A stretch of DNA of 64,000 nucleotides from CBDCYS01 sp965226245. GTDB lineage: Bacteria; Acidobacteriota; Terriglobia; Bryobacterales; UBA6623. A program made the translations under genes and the position numbers. Numbering within the stretch: position 1 is the stretch's first letter; the number at the start of each line of letters is the position of its first letter. The stretch is taken from contig CBDDCL010000015.1 of assembly GCA_965226245.1 (NCBI GenBank), positions 3,348,001 through 3,412,000 on the forward strand, given 5' to 3'. The notes beneath the pieces were generated by a model that saw nothing but the letters and a program-made list of their open reading frames with translations, ran no database searches and was not told the DNA's origin. Below, piece by piece: positions 42,986 through 52,109 of the stretch.

Positions 42986-44265
42986 GACTTCCTCGCTCCC
43001 AGCTCGCGTTCGACCTTCCGCAAGAGCTTGAGATGTTTGTCCTTAATCCCCAGGCTTGGACCGCCCTCGGGCATGTCTTTGAGACTCCGCGAAAGTGTCC
43101 GCATCTCGTCCCGTTCTTTTGAGGATTTCGCCTTTTTGCCGCGCAGCTCACGGTAGCGGTTCTTCGTCTGCTCAACTTTCGCCGACTCGTCGGTCTCAAG
43201 ACCGAACACGTCCGTGATGAGCAGTTGACTCACCAGCAACATCCGCGGGTCGCCTTGGAACGCTTCGATACCCAGCTTGCCGTCCTGGCGGCTGAGGTAG
43301 TGAAGCTGTCCTTCGCGCGCCTGCTGCGCGGTGATCGGGGAATGCGTGGTGACGATGAGCTGAAGGTTCGGCAGTTTGGCTTCGAGAAAGTCGATCAGGG
43401 TTCTCTGCCACTTGGCGTGCAAATGCAGATCCACCTCATCGATCATCAGGAGCCCGCGCGCCTTCAGCGGCGATCTATAGTCGTCGAAGGCGTCCGTGAT
43501 CCGATAGAGAAGATCTCCAATCCATGCCGCGACGTTTTGGTACCCGTCGCTTAGATTCTGGAGAGGAATGACGCCGTCGGCCGTTTTCATCAACAGCCGG
43601 CTGTTCTCCCTGTCGATGCGGCTCAAGGAAACTCCGGGAAGAAAATCGCGGAGCGCTTTTCTTACCACGCGCAAACCTGTTTGCTGCTTGCGGTAGTCAA
43701 GGTCCATCGCCCACGAGTCAAGCGGATTCAGCGTGGCTTCGGGGTCGAACAGCGTGGCGACGCTGCGGGCGCGCACATGGTGAAACGAAGAGGTTTTTTG
43801 ACGACGAGAACTAGCCGAGCTGAGCCGGCGCGATGTGCCGTAGCCAACCACGAAGTAGTTGCGGTTCGTGTATTCGAGAGCTGCGTCGAGCAGTTCGAGA
43901 TTCTCGCTATTCCGCTTGATGACTCGCGAGATCGAGTCGCCCTTCTCGATACGCAGGGCAACCCTCCGCTCCTCGCCGTCCTTGGTCGTGAGCGTCGCCT
44001 CGATCTCGCAGAACTTCTTGCGGTACCCGACCCAATCCCGCGGGTCGCCCAGGAGTTCACTCAGAGCATCACTGCCGGCGGTTACGAGCGCAATCGCTCT
44101 GAGAACGGTGCTTTTCCCGGCTCCATTTTCGCCGAGAATCACGGTCCAGTGCCGAATCCTTTCTCTCTCTTCCGTCTTGTTCTCCTCGCTCATCTCTTCC
44201 TCGAACGAGAGCGCAAGATCATCAAAGCAACGGACATTCTTGAGGCGGACTTCCTTGAGAAACAT
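42982..44265 (-). CDS. ptuA: AAA family ATPase, Septu PtuA-like
   Basis: 427 residues. Starts FLKEVRLKNVRCFDDLALSF (the SMC/RecF-like N-terminal strand pair), Walker A LGENGAGKSTVLRAI (45-53), a long insertion, signature LQNLSDGYQNVAAWIG, Walker B GLLMIDEVDLHLHAKWQ and the H-loop LIVTTHSPITAQQAREGQL. This ABC-type head with an EVDLHLH box is typical of PtuA/OLD-like ATPases without a TOPRIM domain. Paired with the HNH gene by an ATGA overlap it forms a Septu-like module; PtuA senses nucleotide or phage state and controls PtuB. The start at ATG 44265 is clear. Confidence 0.85.
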   Translation of the reverse strand: MFLKEVRLKNVRCFDDLALSFEEEMSEENKTEERERIRHWTVILGENGAGKSTVLRAIALVTAGSDALSELLGDPRDWVGYRKKFCEIEATLTTKDGEERRVALRIEKGDSISRVIKRNSENLELLDAALEYTNRNYFVVGYGTSRRLSSASSRRQKTSSFHHVRARSVATLFDPEATLNPLDSWAMDLDYRKQQTGLRVVRKALRDFLPGVSLSRIDRENSRLLMKTADGVIPLQNLSDGYQNVAAWIGDLLYRITDAFDDYRSPLKARGLLMIDEVDLHLHAKWQRTLIDFLEAKLPNLQLIVTTHSPITAQQAREGQLHYLSRQDGKLGIEAFQGDPRMLLVSQLLITDVFGLETDESAKVEQTKNRYRELRGKKAKSSKERDEMRTLSRSLKDMPEGGPSLGIKDKHLKLLRKVERELGARKS

Positions 44266-44696
44266 AGAGATAATCCCGGCGCGTCAGTCAGCGCATCCTT
44301 TAATCCAGGATTTCCAGTTCGGCCGTCCCGGCACAGACATGATAGTCGAGCAACGGCTGAGCTGCAACGCTCTTCGCACGGCTTTCAGATTCGATCCTCC
44401 ATCTGTTCAGTTTGGTCTTCAGGTTCGGTCTGATCAATGCGTTCCGGCAACGCTAGCGCCCACCCTGCCGATACCGCTCCGGCTCTGCCTCCTCGGCAAC
44501 CGCTTCTGCTGCTCCGAAGCTTCGCCATCCCAGACAACAGCTCGGATGTACCACTAACCACTACTATGTTACGCTGAGGGTCTTTGCCGGACTTGTTGGG
44601 CTGGACCTGTTGGTCTCGGCCTGTAGCCAGAAGGGCAGAACCCGCAGTTACCTGCCAAATACGTACGTTTCTGTCCCGCCTCCTTCGTGATCCGAA
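44266..44696. other. Divergent promoter region between ptuA and the carbonic anhydrase gene
   Basis: About 430 bp. No gene was recognised on either strand. This should hold the promoter of the Septu-like pair (minus) and of the carbonic anhydrase/aspS pair (plus). No conserved operator or RNA was identified. Confidence 0.5.
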
Positions 44697-45206
44697 ATGA
44701 TTCGCACCTACCGCGGCCAGCGGCCGGCGATCGCCGAGTCCGCCTATGTCGATCAGAGCGCTCAAGTGATCGGCTCGGTTAGGGCGGGCGAGCGCGCCAG
44801 TATCTGGTGCAACACAACCGTTCGCGGCGATGTCAACTCGATCGAGATCGGTGACGAAACCAATGTCCAAGACAACTGCTGCCTGCATGTTGACCCCGGC
44901 GAGCCGCTCGTGCTCGGCAAGCGCATCGTCGTGGGGCACTCGGTAACCTTGCACGGCTGCATGATCGAGGACGACTGCCTGATCGGCATGGGAGCGATCG
45001 TTCTGAGCGGCGCCAAGATCGGTAGCGGTTCGATCGTCGCGGCCGCTACTCTCGTGGTCGAGGGGGCCGAAATCCCTCCGCGAAGCCTCGTCATGGGCTC
45101 CCCCGGAAAGGTCCGCCGCCAGACTACCGAGGCGGAACTAGAGAGCATCCGGCGCAGCGCGGAAGGCTACGTCAACAAGAGCCGGGAATACATGAAGAAT
45201 CCGTAA
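44697..45206 (+). CDS. Gamma-carbonic anhydrase family protein
   Basis: 169 residues made of left-handed beta-helix hexapeptide repeats (VIGSVRAGERASIWCNTTVR, VQDNCCLHVD, VVGHSVTLHGCMIEDDCLIG, AIVLSGAKIGSGSIVAAATL). The three zinc-type histidine positions are recognisable in CLHVD and GHSVTLHGC. The family interconverts CO2 and bicarbonate, though some members bind acyl groups or serve as scaffolds. The stop TAA overlaps the aspS start ATG by one base, so translation is coupled to aspS. Confidence 0.9.
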   Translation: MIRTYRGQRPAIAESAYVDQSAQVIGSVRAGERASIWCNTTVRGDVNSIEIGDETNVQDNCCLHVDPGEPLVLGKRIVVGHSVTLHGCMIEDDCLIGMGAIVLSGAKIGSGSIVAAATLVVEGAEIPPRSLVMGSPGKVRRQTTEAELESIRRSAEGYVNKSREYMKNP

Positions 45207-47017
45207 TGGCACAAGACTCCATCCCGTTGGATTTTCTGGGCGAGCTGCGCCGCACCCACAACTGCGGTGAACTGCGTCCTTCCGACGTCGGCGAGCGGGC
45301 CGTGGTGGCAGGCTGGGTGCACCGCCGCCGCGATCTGGGGAGCCTGATTTTCGTCGACCTGCGAGACCGCGACGGTATCACGCAAGTCGTCTTCAACAAG
45401 GAAATCAACGAGCAGGTCCATCAGCGGGCTGAACTGCTGCGCAGCGAGTATGTCGTGGCCGTCGAAGGACCGGTGATCCGCCGCTCCCAGGACACGGTCA
45501 ACCCGGAGCTGGAAACCGGCCAGGTGGAAGTCCAGGCCGAGCGGCTGCTCATCCTCAACGAGTCGCGGACGCCCCCTTTCCAAATCGAAGAAGATCCGAG
45601 AGTCGGGGAAGACACTCGCCTCAAGTACCGCTACGTCGATTTGCGCCGGCCTCACATGCAGCGCAATATCATGCTGCGGCATCGCGTCAATTTCGCCATC
45701 CGCGATTGTCTCAACGGCCTTGGCTTTCTGGAAATTGAAACGCCGTTTATGACGCGCTCGACTCCCGAGGGCGCGCGCGATTTTCTGGTGCCAAGCCGGT
45801 TTCAATTGGGGACTTTCTACGCCCTTCCGCAGTCGCCGCAGTTGTTCAAGCAGTTGCTGATGATCAGCGGTTATGACAAGTACTTCCAAATCGTCCGCTG
45901 TTTTCGCGATGAAGATTTGCGCGCCGACCGGCAGCTCGAGTTCACTCAGATTGACCTCGAGATGTCGTTCGTGCAACCCGACGTCGTCTTCGACGTGATC
46001 GAGCAGTTGATGGTTCGCGTTTGCGAGGCCTCTGGGCGCCCCGCGCCGCGGCGGCCGTTGTTGAGGCTTTCCTACGCGCAAGCGATGGAGCAGTACGGCA
46101 GCGACAAGCCGGACTTGCGGCTGCCGCCAATGACGCGGGTCAACGACTTATTCCCCCTTGGCGAGCTGACAGCCGAGATGCCGCTGGTAGCGGTCAAGAT
46201 TCCTAAGGTCGGCGCCCTGTCGCGGCGTGAGCGGGATGAGATCAAGGCGCTCGGTCCCGAGGCCGGCTTGCGTGTGTTTGAAGACGTCAAGCGCCTCGAC
46301 CGTGATTTCGCCGAGCCGATGAACGCCGTGCGGGAACGCGCCGGCTTCAAAGAAGGCGACCTTCTCTTCTTGGTGACCTCCACGGGTACGCCGGGCGGTC
46401 CCAAGCCCGAACAGCAAGTTCTCGAGGCGGCGGGCGATCTGCGGCTGCAAGTGGCCCGCAAATATGCCGGCCGCCACAAATTATTTGACTCGACCGACTT
46501 GCACTTCCTGTGGGTGACTGAGTTTCCCATGTTCGAATGGGCCAAGGACGAAGGTCGCTGGTACGCCGCTCACCATCCCTTTACCTCGCCCCACGAGGAC
46601 GACATCCCCAAGCTGGTCAGCGACCCCGCGGCCTGCCGCTCGAAGGCCTACGACCTGGTGCTCAACGGCACCGAACTGGGGTCGGGCTCGATCCGTATCC
46701 ATCGCCGTGACGTACAGGCCAAAGTGTTTGAGGCTCTTGGTTTTACCGAAGAAGAGGCCCGTCACCGCTTCGGGTTCTTCTTGGAAGCTCTGGAATATGG
46801 CACGCCGCCACATGGGGGCATTGCTCTCGGGTTGGACAGGATGATCATGATTCTTGCCGGAGAAACGAGCATTCGCGACGTGATTCCTTTTCCGAAGACA
46901 GCCAAAGGCACCGACTTGATGTGCGAAGCGCCGAACACCGTCCCGACTCAGCAACTAGACGAGTTAGGGGTGATGCTTTCTCCACGGGCGCGGCAAGCGC
47001 TTCGTCCCAAGGGTTAA
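45206..47017 (+). CDS. aspS: Aspartate-tRNA ligase
   Basis: 603 residues, the bacterial size: an N-terminal OB-fold (AGWVHRRRDLGSLIFVDLRD), catalytic class II core with motif 2 (YFQIVRCFRDEDLRADRQLE, FTQIDLEMSF), the bacterial GAD insertion (about 300-430), and motif 3 (GIALGLDRMIMILAGETSIR). The enzyme charges tRNA-Asp. The His in WVHRRRD (residue 39) equals the position reported for non-discriminating AspRS that also charge tRNA-Asn; this needs gatCAB evidence. Starts within the carbonic anhydrase stop codon. Confidence 0.97.
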   Translation: MAQDSIPLDFLGELRRTHNCGELRPSDVGERAVVAGWVHRRRDLGSLIFVDLRDRDGITQVVFNKEINEQVHQRAELLRSEYVVAVEGPVIRRSQDTVNPELETGQVEVQAERLLILNESRTPPFQIEEDPRVGEDTRLKYRYVDLRRPHMQRNIMLRHRVNFAIRDCLNGLGFLEIETPFMTRSTPEGARDFLVPSRFQLGTFYALPQSPQLFKQLLMISGYDKYFQIVRCFRDEDLRADRQLEFTQIDLEMSFVQPDVVFDVIEQLMVRVCEASGRPAPRRPLLRLSYAQAMEQYGSDKPDLRLPPMTRVNDLFPLGELTAEMPLVAVKIPKVGALSRRERDEIKALGPEAGLRVFEDVKRLDRDFAEPMNAVRERAGFKEGDLLFLVTSTGTPGGPKPEQQVLEAAGDLRLQVARKYAGRHKLFDSTDLHFLWVTEFPMFEWAKDEGRWYAAHHPFTSPHEDDIPKLVSDPAACRSKAYDLVLNGTELGSGSIRIHRRDVQAKVFEALGFTEEEARHRFGFFLEALEYGTPPHGGIALGLDRMIMILAGETSIRDVIPFPKTAKGTDLMCEAPNTVPTQQLDELGVMLSPRARQALRPKG

Positions 47018-47149
47018 GCCGCCACGAGTTAAGTCCCAAAGAGCTAAACCAATGAATGCGGCCGTCCTGCCCACAGTGGCGCCCTGAAGCCTCGCCGTTT
47101 GCCCGCGCGGTTGCGCTGCACGAACCGTATCGGGTTATGCTGGTGATAC

Positions 47150-48256
47150 ATGAACGACAATCCTAAACCCCAAATCAAACGATCGTCCGTTCTTCGAGCC
47201 GACGCTCCCGGATTTCCGCCGGCTTTGACGAGCTGGATGCTTGCTTTTTTCTGCTGGCTCGCTCTAGTATCCGCGGCTCTCGCTCAAGGCGATCTGCGCT
47301 TCGCCGATATGGGTGATTTTCGTCTCGAAAACGGCCAAACAATCGAGGACTGCAAGATCGGCTACCGTATCTACGGCGAACTCAACAAAGACAAGTCAAA
47401 CGCCATTCTTTTCCCTAGCTGGTTTTCCGGAACGTCAAAAGATTTGGCGCAGTTCGTAAGTCCCACTGGGCCGGCCGATTCATCGAAATACTTTGTCGTG
47501 ACGGTGGACGCGCTTGGAAACGGAGTCTCATCGTCCCCTTCGAACAGCGCCAAGCAAGCGGGCAGCGCCTTCCCTAAGTTTTCGATTCGAGACATGGTCG
47601 AATCGCAACGCCGTCTTCTGAGAGAAGTTTTGGGAATCAGCCGCCTCCACGCCGTGATGGGCATCTCGATGGGTGGCATGCAGACTTTCCAGTGGATCGT
47701 CAGTCACCCGGATTTCATGGACAACGCTATAGCGATTGTCGGGTCCGCGCGCTTGGATTCCTACGATTTACTTCTGTGGCAAACCGAACTCAACGTGATC
47801 GAGGAGCTGTTGGCGGCGCATTCGAATCCCCAAAAGGCACGGGCCGCGGCCATGCGAATTGCCGCCGATGTTCATCAACTGGCGCTGACGACACCGTCCA
47901 AATACAACGCCGAGATCCCGCGCGAGGAATTCGCCGGGAAGCTGGCGATGACCGAAGCGGAACTTATCCAGCGTATGGACCCTTACGACTGGGCCAGCCA
48001 GTTGCGCGCCATGATCGGCCACGACGTGTCGGCAACTTGGGGCGGTGACATGCAGCGCGCCGCGGAAGCGGTCAACGCCCAGTTATTAGTGATCGTGGGA
48101 TTGCGGGACCATATGGTCACGCCGGGATCCGCTCTCGATTTCGCCAAACGCCTAAGGGCCCCGACACTTGAGATTGATAGCAACTGCGGGCACTTGTCCG
48201 TCTTCTGCGAGAAGGAACGCCTCAGGGAAGCAGTACGCGAGTTTCTGGACCAGTAG
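47150..48256 (+). CDS. Alpha/beta hydrolase, MetX (homoserine O-acetyltransferase)-like, with signal segment
   Basis: An N-terminal hydrophobic stretch (SWMLAFFCWLALVSAALAQG) suggests export. The fold then follows MetX: IGYRIYGELNKDKSNAILFP, FVVTVDALGNGVSSSPSNS, nucleophile Ser173 in AVMGISMGGMQTFQW, catalytic Asp in LVIVGLRDHMVTPG and His in DSNCGHLSVFCE. The usual NSFTG oxyanion segment of acetyltransferases is replaced by SWFSGTSKD. With the signal this is more likely a secreted hydrolase or acyltransferase than methionine biosynthesis. Single gene. Confidence 0.78.
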   Translation: MNDNPKPQIKRSSVLRADAPGFPPALTSWMLAFFCWLALVSAALAQGDLRFADMGDFRLENGQTIEDCKIGYRIYGELNKDKSNAILFPSWFSGTSKDLAQFVSPTGPADSSKYFVVTVDALGNGVSSSPSNSAKQAGSAFPKFSIRDMVESQRRLLREVLGISRLHAVMGISMGGMQTFQWIVSHPDFMDNAIAIVGSARLDSYDLLLWQTELNVIEELLAAHSNPQKARAAAMRIAADVHQLALTTPSKYNAEIPREEFAGKLAMTEAELIQRMDPYDWASQLRAMIGHDVSATWGGDMQRAAEAVNAQLLVIVGLRDHMVTPGSALDFAKRLRAPTLEIDSNCGHLSVFCEKERLREAVREFLDQ

Positions 48257-48295
48257 CGCGGGTCAACTAACGCCGGGTCGCCGCCTGAAAGACTG

Positions 48296-49489
48296 CTACT
48301 TCTTTTTCTTCTTCGCCGCCGAGCCCGGAGGCTTTTTCAGCACAAGTGCCGCGACATGTTCGAGCACGGCCCGAAAGTAGGCCCCGTCGCGTCTCGCCTC
48401 CATGGTGTCGTCGCTGAACTCGCTGCCGGGGTCGGGAAGGTACCTGAATGGGAAACGGTGAGCCTGTTTCCAGGGCGTGAAACCCCAGCCCGCTCCGTCT
48501 TTGAATAATGCATCGGCACTGGCTTTTTCACGGGCTAAATTAGCGAGCGTCGTTTCTTGGCCGTTGTCGTCCTGCACCATCCAGAGCGCGCGTTTTGTGG
48601 CTTGGAACTGCCGCAGGCGGCCGAGCTTTTCGCCCGGCGTGCGGCCGTTGCCGTGAAGAAGAACGACATCGCAGACTTGAGCCAGTGAGTCCGGATAGCT
48701 CATCTTCCCGCTGCTGGAGGCTCCGATCGGCAACGTGTAGTCGGCGTGGTTGAAGCGCTCCCGGATCAGTTCCACGACGCGGTCAATGTTCTCTGGTATG
48801 AAGCGGGCATGATCCCAACTGTGGCCGTCCAGATCCCACTCGTCCGCTACGTTGATGACGACGTTGCGAAAGTTTTTCTTGATGAGCCAGTCCGTGATGT
48901 TTTTGGCGGCGGCCGCGATGCCATCGGGTGATTCGAAGATCCCGTCTTGTCCCGGATGAAAGTAGATTAGGCACACCACCATGCCGCGCTCGTTGGCCGC
49001 CGTGAGCAGCCTGTCGAGACGGTTGAGCCATTCCGGTTTGAGAGATCCGTCAGAACGGAAGGCGCTAACCAGCGCTCCTTTCTTGTCGCCGAACTTCGCC
49101 GCTCCGTTGCCTGAAACGCCGTTGACTTGCTCGTCGTAACGGGGGTTATCGCCTTGCAACCCAACGCTGATTGCCAGGATGCCATGCTGTTTGTAGAAGT
49201 CGAGAGCGTCGATGACCCGCTGGGTGTTGCGGTCGGGGTCAAAAGCCTGCTGCTCGAGCCGCTCGTCATCAAACAACGATTGCGCCAGCCGCACCAGCAT
49301 GAGCTTGCCGCGCGCCTGGCGGCGGTAAGCCGCGCCTGAGTAGGTTAGCTGCCAACTCGAACCTTCCGATCCTCGCACATAGAACCGGTCGGACTTGTAG
49401 CGGGGCCCGAGCATCGAGCCGGTCGCGATCTCGATAGCCGAAGCAGGGCAGGCGAACAAGCTTACGAGAGCTAGCAACGAGAGAATCAT
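48296..49489 (-). CDS. Secreted TIM-barrel-like protein, possible glycoside hydrolase
   Basis: A signal peptide (ILSLLALVSLFACPASA) precedes about 375 residues resembling a (beta/alpha)8 glycosidase: FYKQHGILAISVGLQGDNP, LLTAANERGMVVCLIYFHPG, NFRNVVINVADEWDLDGHSW (Glu in ADEWD could be the acid/base), TLPIGASSSG and KRALWMVQDDNGQETTLANL. I do not recognise a specific GH family; it resembles DUF4038/GH140-like or cellulase-fold proteins. The protein ends in a run of five lysines. Convergent with the MetX-like gene (40 bp). Confidence 0.6.
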   Translation of the reverse strand: MILSLLALVSLFACPASAIEIATGSMLGPRYKSDRFYVRGSEGSSWQLTYSGAAYRRQARGKLMLVRLAQSLFDDERLEQQAFDPDRNTQRVIDALDFYKQHGILAISVGLQGDNPRYDEQVNGVSGNGAAKFGDKKGALVSAFRSDGSLKPEWLNRLDRLLTAANERGMVVCLIYFHPGQDGIFESPDGIAAAAKNITDWLIKKNFRNVVINVADEWDLDGHSWDHARFIPENIDRVVELIRERFNHADYTLPIGASSSGKMSYPDSLAQVCDVVLLHGNGRTPGEKLGRLRQFQATKRALWMVQDDNGQETTLANLAREKASADALFKDGAGWGFTPWKQAHRFPFRYLPDPGSEFSDDTMEARRDGAYFRAVLEHVAALVLKKPPGSAAKKKKK

Positions 49490-50133
49490 ATAGCAGACTA
49501 GGGTGGTGTGTCTTTGCGTTTACCGGATGAACGCAAAGGCGGGCTCGGGCATTCCTCCTCAGCGCCAGCCTCCATTCGTCCCGAGAACAGATTTTTCATT
49601 GTGCCACAGGGGGTTGCTCCGCTGTTGAGCGCTGTTCCGCCGGATTCCGGAGCGTCATATCCTTTAGCATGGAGGACTCCAATGATCCGTGGGTTAGGAG
49701 CCGGGGCGGGTCCCGAATCGATGGCAGCGTCTTCCGCTGCTTTCCGGTGCTCAAACCACTAACCCCTCGTCATGATTGATCGCGCCGACAATTCTCACGG
49801 GATTCCCGCCGTTGGGACAGCATTGACTCCGTACTCGTTGCGGCGGTCACTCTGGTGGGAGCGCTAACCCAAGGCGGCGCGTGAAGTTGCCAGAGTCTCG
49901 GTCGATGTCAACGACATAAGACTGCTGGGCGATTTCTGTCCCCAGCAGGCGCGGGAATACCGCCGTAGAGCCGGCGGCGACTATCTGCTGCGGTTTACTC
50001 GGTTCGAATGCCCCGGCCTTAGTAGTTGGTTACGAAGTTGAAGTCGCGGTTTCTCGCGCCGTTCGAAGAAACCACATACTGAAGGGTGTGGTCCGGAAAA
50101 TAATTGATAGACACGGAAAGGTCCAAAGACTCC
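49490..50133. other. Gene-free interval before the S9 peptidase
   Basis: About 640 bp without a supported gene; short open frames near 49508-49762 have no recognisable motif. No repeat family member was noted. Confidence 0.5.
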
Positions 50134-52035
50134 ATGCCTGAAACCGCCGAATACGGCTTCTGGAAATCTCCGATTACGTCTGATTTGATCGCTGCCGAAA
50201 CTGTTCCCCTGGGACAGATAGCTTTGTCGGGTGACGACGTCTATTGGTCCGAGGGACGTCCTTCGGAGGGAGGTCGTAGCGTAATTGTTCGCCGCCGGCC
50301 CGATGGTTCGATGAAAGACGTGAACGCGCCACCGTTTAACACTCGCACGCGAGTCCACGAATATGGCGGAGGTGCATTCCTCGCCGACGGCCCGGCCGTT
50401 TATTTTTCGAACTTCAAAGACCAGCGCCTCTACCGCGCGCAAGTGGACGAGACGCCTGTAGCCATTACGCCGGAGGCGCCCTGGCGCTATGCGGACGGGG
50501 TCGCCGACCACTCACATCAGCGGCTGATCTGCGTGCGCGAGGATCACTCCTCTTCGGGCAGGGAAGCGGTGAACACCCTTGTGGCAATCGATCTTTTCGA
50601 TGATCGAGGGATACAGGTCTTGGTTGAAGGAAATGACTTCTATTCGAATCCCAACGTGAGCCCGGACGGCAACAAACTCGCCTGGCTCACCTGGAATCAC
50701 CCCAATATGCCTTGGGACGGAACAGAGCTGTGGGCCGCGGAAATAGAAGCAGACGGCCGGCTTTCCCGCCAGAAGCAGATTGCCGGCGGGCCCGCCGAGT
50801 CGATTTTCCAGCCTGAATGGTCACCCGATGGAGAACTTCATTTCGTTTCGGACCGCTCGGGATGGTGGAATCTCTTTCGCTATCGGGAAGGCGTCACTGA
50901 AGCTCTCATCGAGATGGAGGCCGAGTTCGGCCTTCCGCAGTGGGTCTTTGGCCAATCGACGTACGCCTTCGAGTCACCCCAGAGGATCATCTGCGCCTAT
51001 ACGCAACACGGAGCGTGGCGGTTGGCGAGCATCGATACCTCGCGCTGCTCCCTGGAGCCGATCGAAACCCCTTACACTCACATTTCCCAAGTTCGTGCCC
51101 GAGCCGGAAAAGCGGTTTTTCGAGGCGGGGCGGGGCGGCTGCCGGCCGGCATTGTGGAGCTCGATCTCGAGACAGGGGAGAGCCAGGTGCTGCGGCAGTC
51201 GTTCGAGGTGAAAACCGATGTAGGCCGCTGTATTTCGGCTCCCGAGGCAATTGAGTTCCCAACCGAGAACGGCCTCACCGCCCACGGTCTGTTCTATCCG
51301 CCATACAATCCGGACTACCGGCCTCCAGCCGGGGAGCTTCCGCCGCTTATCATCAAGAGCCACGGCGGTCCCACCGGCGCTATGTCGGGCGACTTGTCGC
51401 TCGACATCCAATACTGGACCAGCCGCGGTTTCGCCGTATTTGACGTCAACTACGGTGGCAGCACGGGCTACGGACGCGCCTACTGCGAACGTCTCGTGGA
51501 TCACTGGGGGATCGTGGATGTTGACGACTGCGTCAACGCAGCGCAATATCTTGTCGAACAAGGCCGCGTGGACGGTGACCGGCTGATCATCAAGGGCGCC
51601 AGCGCCGGAGGGTACACGACACTGGCTGTGTTGACCTTCCGCGGATCCTTCAAGGCCGGCGCCAGCTATTACGGTGTCGGTGACCTCGAGGCTCTGGCCC
51701 AAGATACTCACAAGTTCGAGTCCCGCTATTTGGACCGGCTCATCGGCCCTTATCCCGAACGAAAGGATCTCTATCGAGAACGGTCTCCTATACACTTCGT
51801 CGACCGGCTCAACGTCCCGGTCATCTTTTTTCAAGGCAGCGAGGACAAAGTGGTTCCCCCGAATCAAGCCGAGATGATGGTCGAGGCGCTTCAAAAGAAG
51901 GGCTTGCCGGTGTCGTATTTTCTCTTTGACGGCGAGCAGCACGGCTTCCGGGGGGCGGAAACCATCAAACGAACCCTGGATGCGGAGCTGTACTTCTACG
52001 CGGCGCTGCTACTGAAGAAGGGTCTGCGATTCTGA
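50134..52035 (+). CDS. Serine peptidase, family S9 (prolyl oligopeptidase/acylaminoacyl-peptidase type)
   Basis: ATG 50134 (MPETAEYGFWKSP) follows ggaaagg and is preferred to an upstream TTG at 50104. The first ~370 residues show TolB-like beta-propeller blades (VSPDGNKLAWLTWNHPNMPW, QPEWSPDGELHFVSDRSGWW). The catalytic domain has Ser490 in IIKGASAGGYTTLAVL, Asp in FFQGSEDKVVPPNQAEMM and His in DGEQHGFRGAETI. It cleaves short peptides. No signal peptide is evident, so it is probably cytoplasmic. 633 residues, usual length. Confidence 0.93.
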   Translation: MPETAEYGFWKSPITSDLIAAETVPLGQIALSGDDVYWSEGRPSEGGRSVIVRRRPDGSMKDVNAPPFNTRTRVHEYGGGAFLADGPAVYFSNFKDQRLYRAQVDETPVAITPEAPWRYADGVADHSHQRLICVREDHSSSGREAVNTLVAIDLFDDRGIQVLVEGNDFYSNPNVSPDGNKLAWLTWNHPNMPWDGTELWAAEIEADGRLSRQKQIAGGPAESIFQPEWSPDGELHFVSDRSGWWNLFRYREGVTEALIEMEAEFGLPQWVFGQSTYAFESPQRIICAYTQHGAWRLASIDTSRCSLEPIETPYTHISQVRARAGKAVFRGGAGRLPAGIVELDLETGESQVLRQSFEVKTDVGRCISAPEAIEFPTENGLTAHGLFYPPYNPDYRPPAGELPPLIIKSHGGPTGAMSGDLSLDIQYWTSRGFAVFDVNYGGSTGYGRAYCERLVDHWGIVDVDDCVNAAQYLVEQGRVDGDRLIIKGASAGGYTTLAVLTFRGSFKAGASYYGVGDLEALAQDTHKFESRYLDRLIGPYPERKDLYRERSPIHFVDRLNVPVIFFQGSEDKVVPPNQAEMMVEALQKKGLPVSYFLFDGEQHGFRGAETIKRTLDAELYFYAALLLKKGLRF

Positions 52036-52109
52036 AGTTCACCGCCCCAGTACTTGCAACATTTCGTGGATTTCGACACTCTGGGAAATACGAGAAGGCC
52101 TCTTGCGCC

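Noticed and set aside
50974..51942. 322-codon minus frame
   Set aside because: Antisense to the S9 peptidase catalytic domain; no recognisable family.
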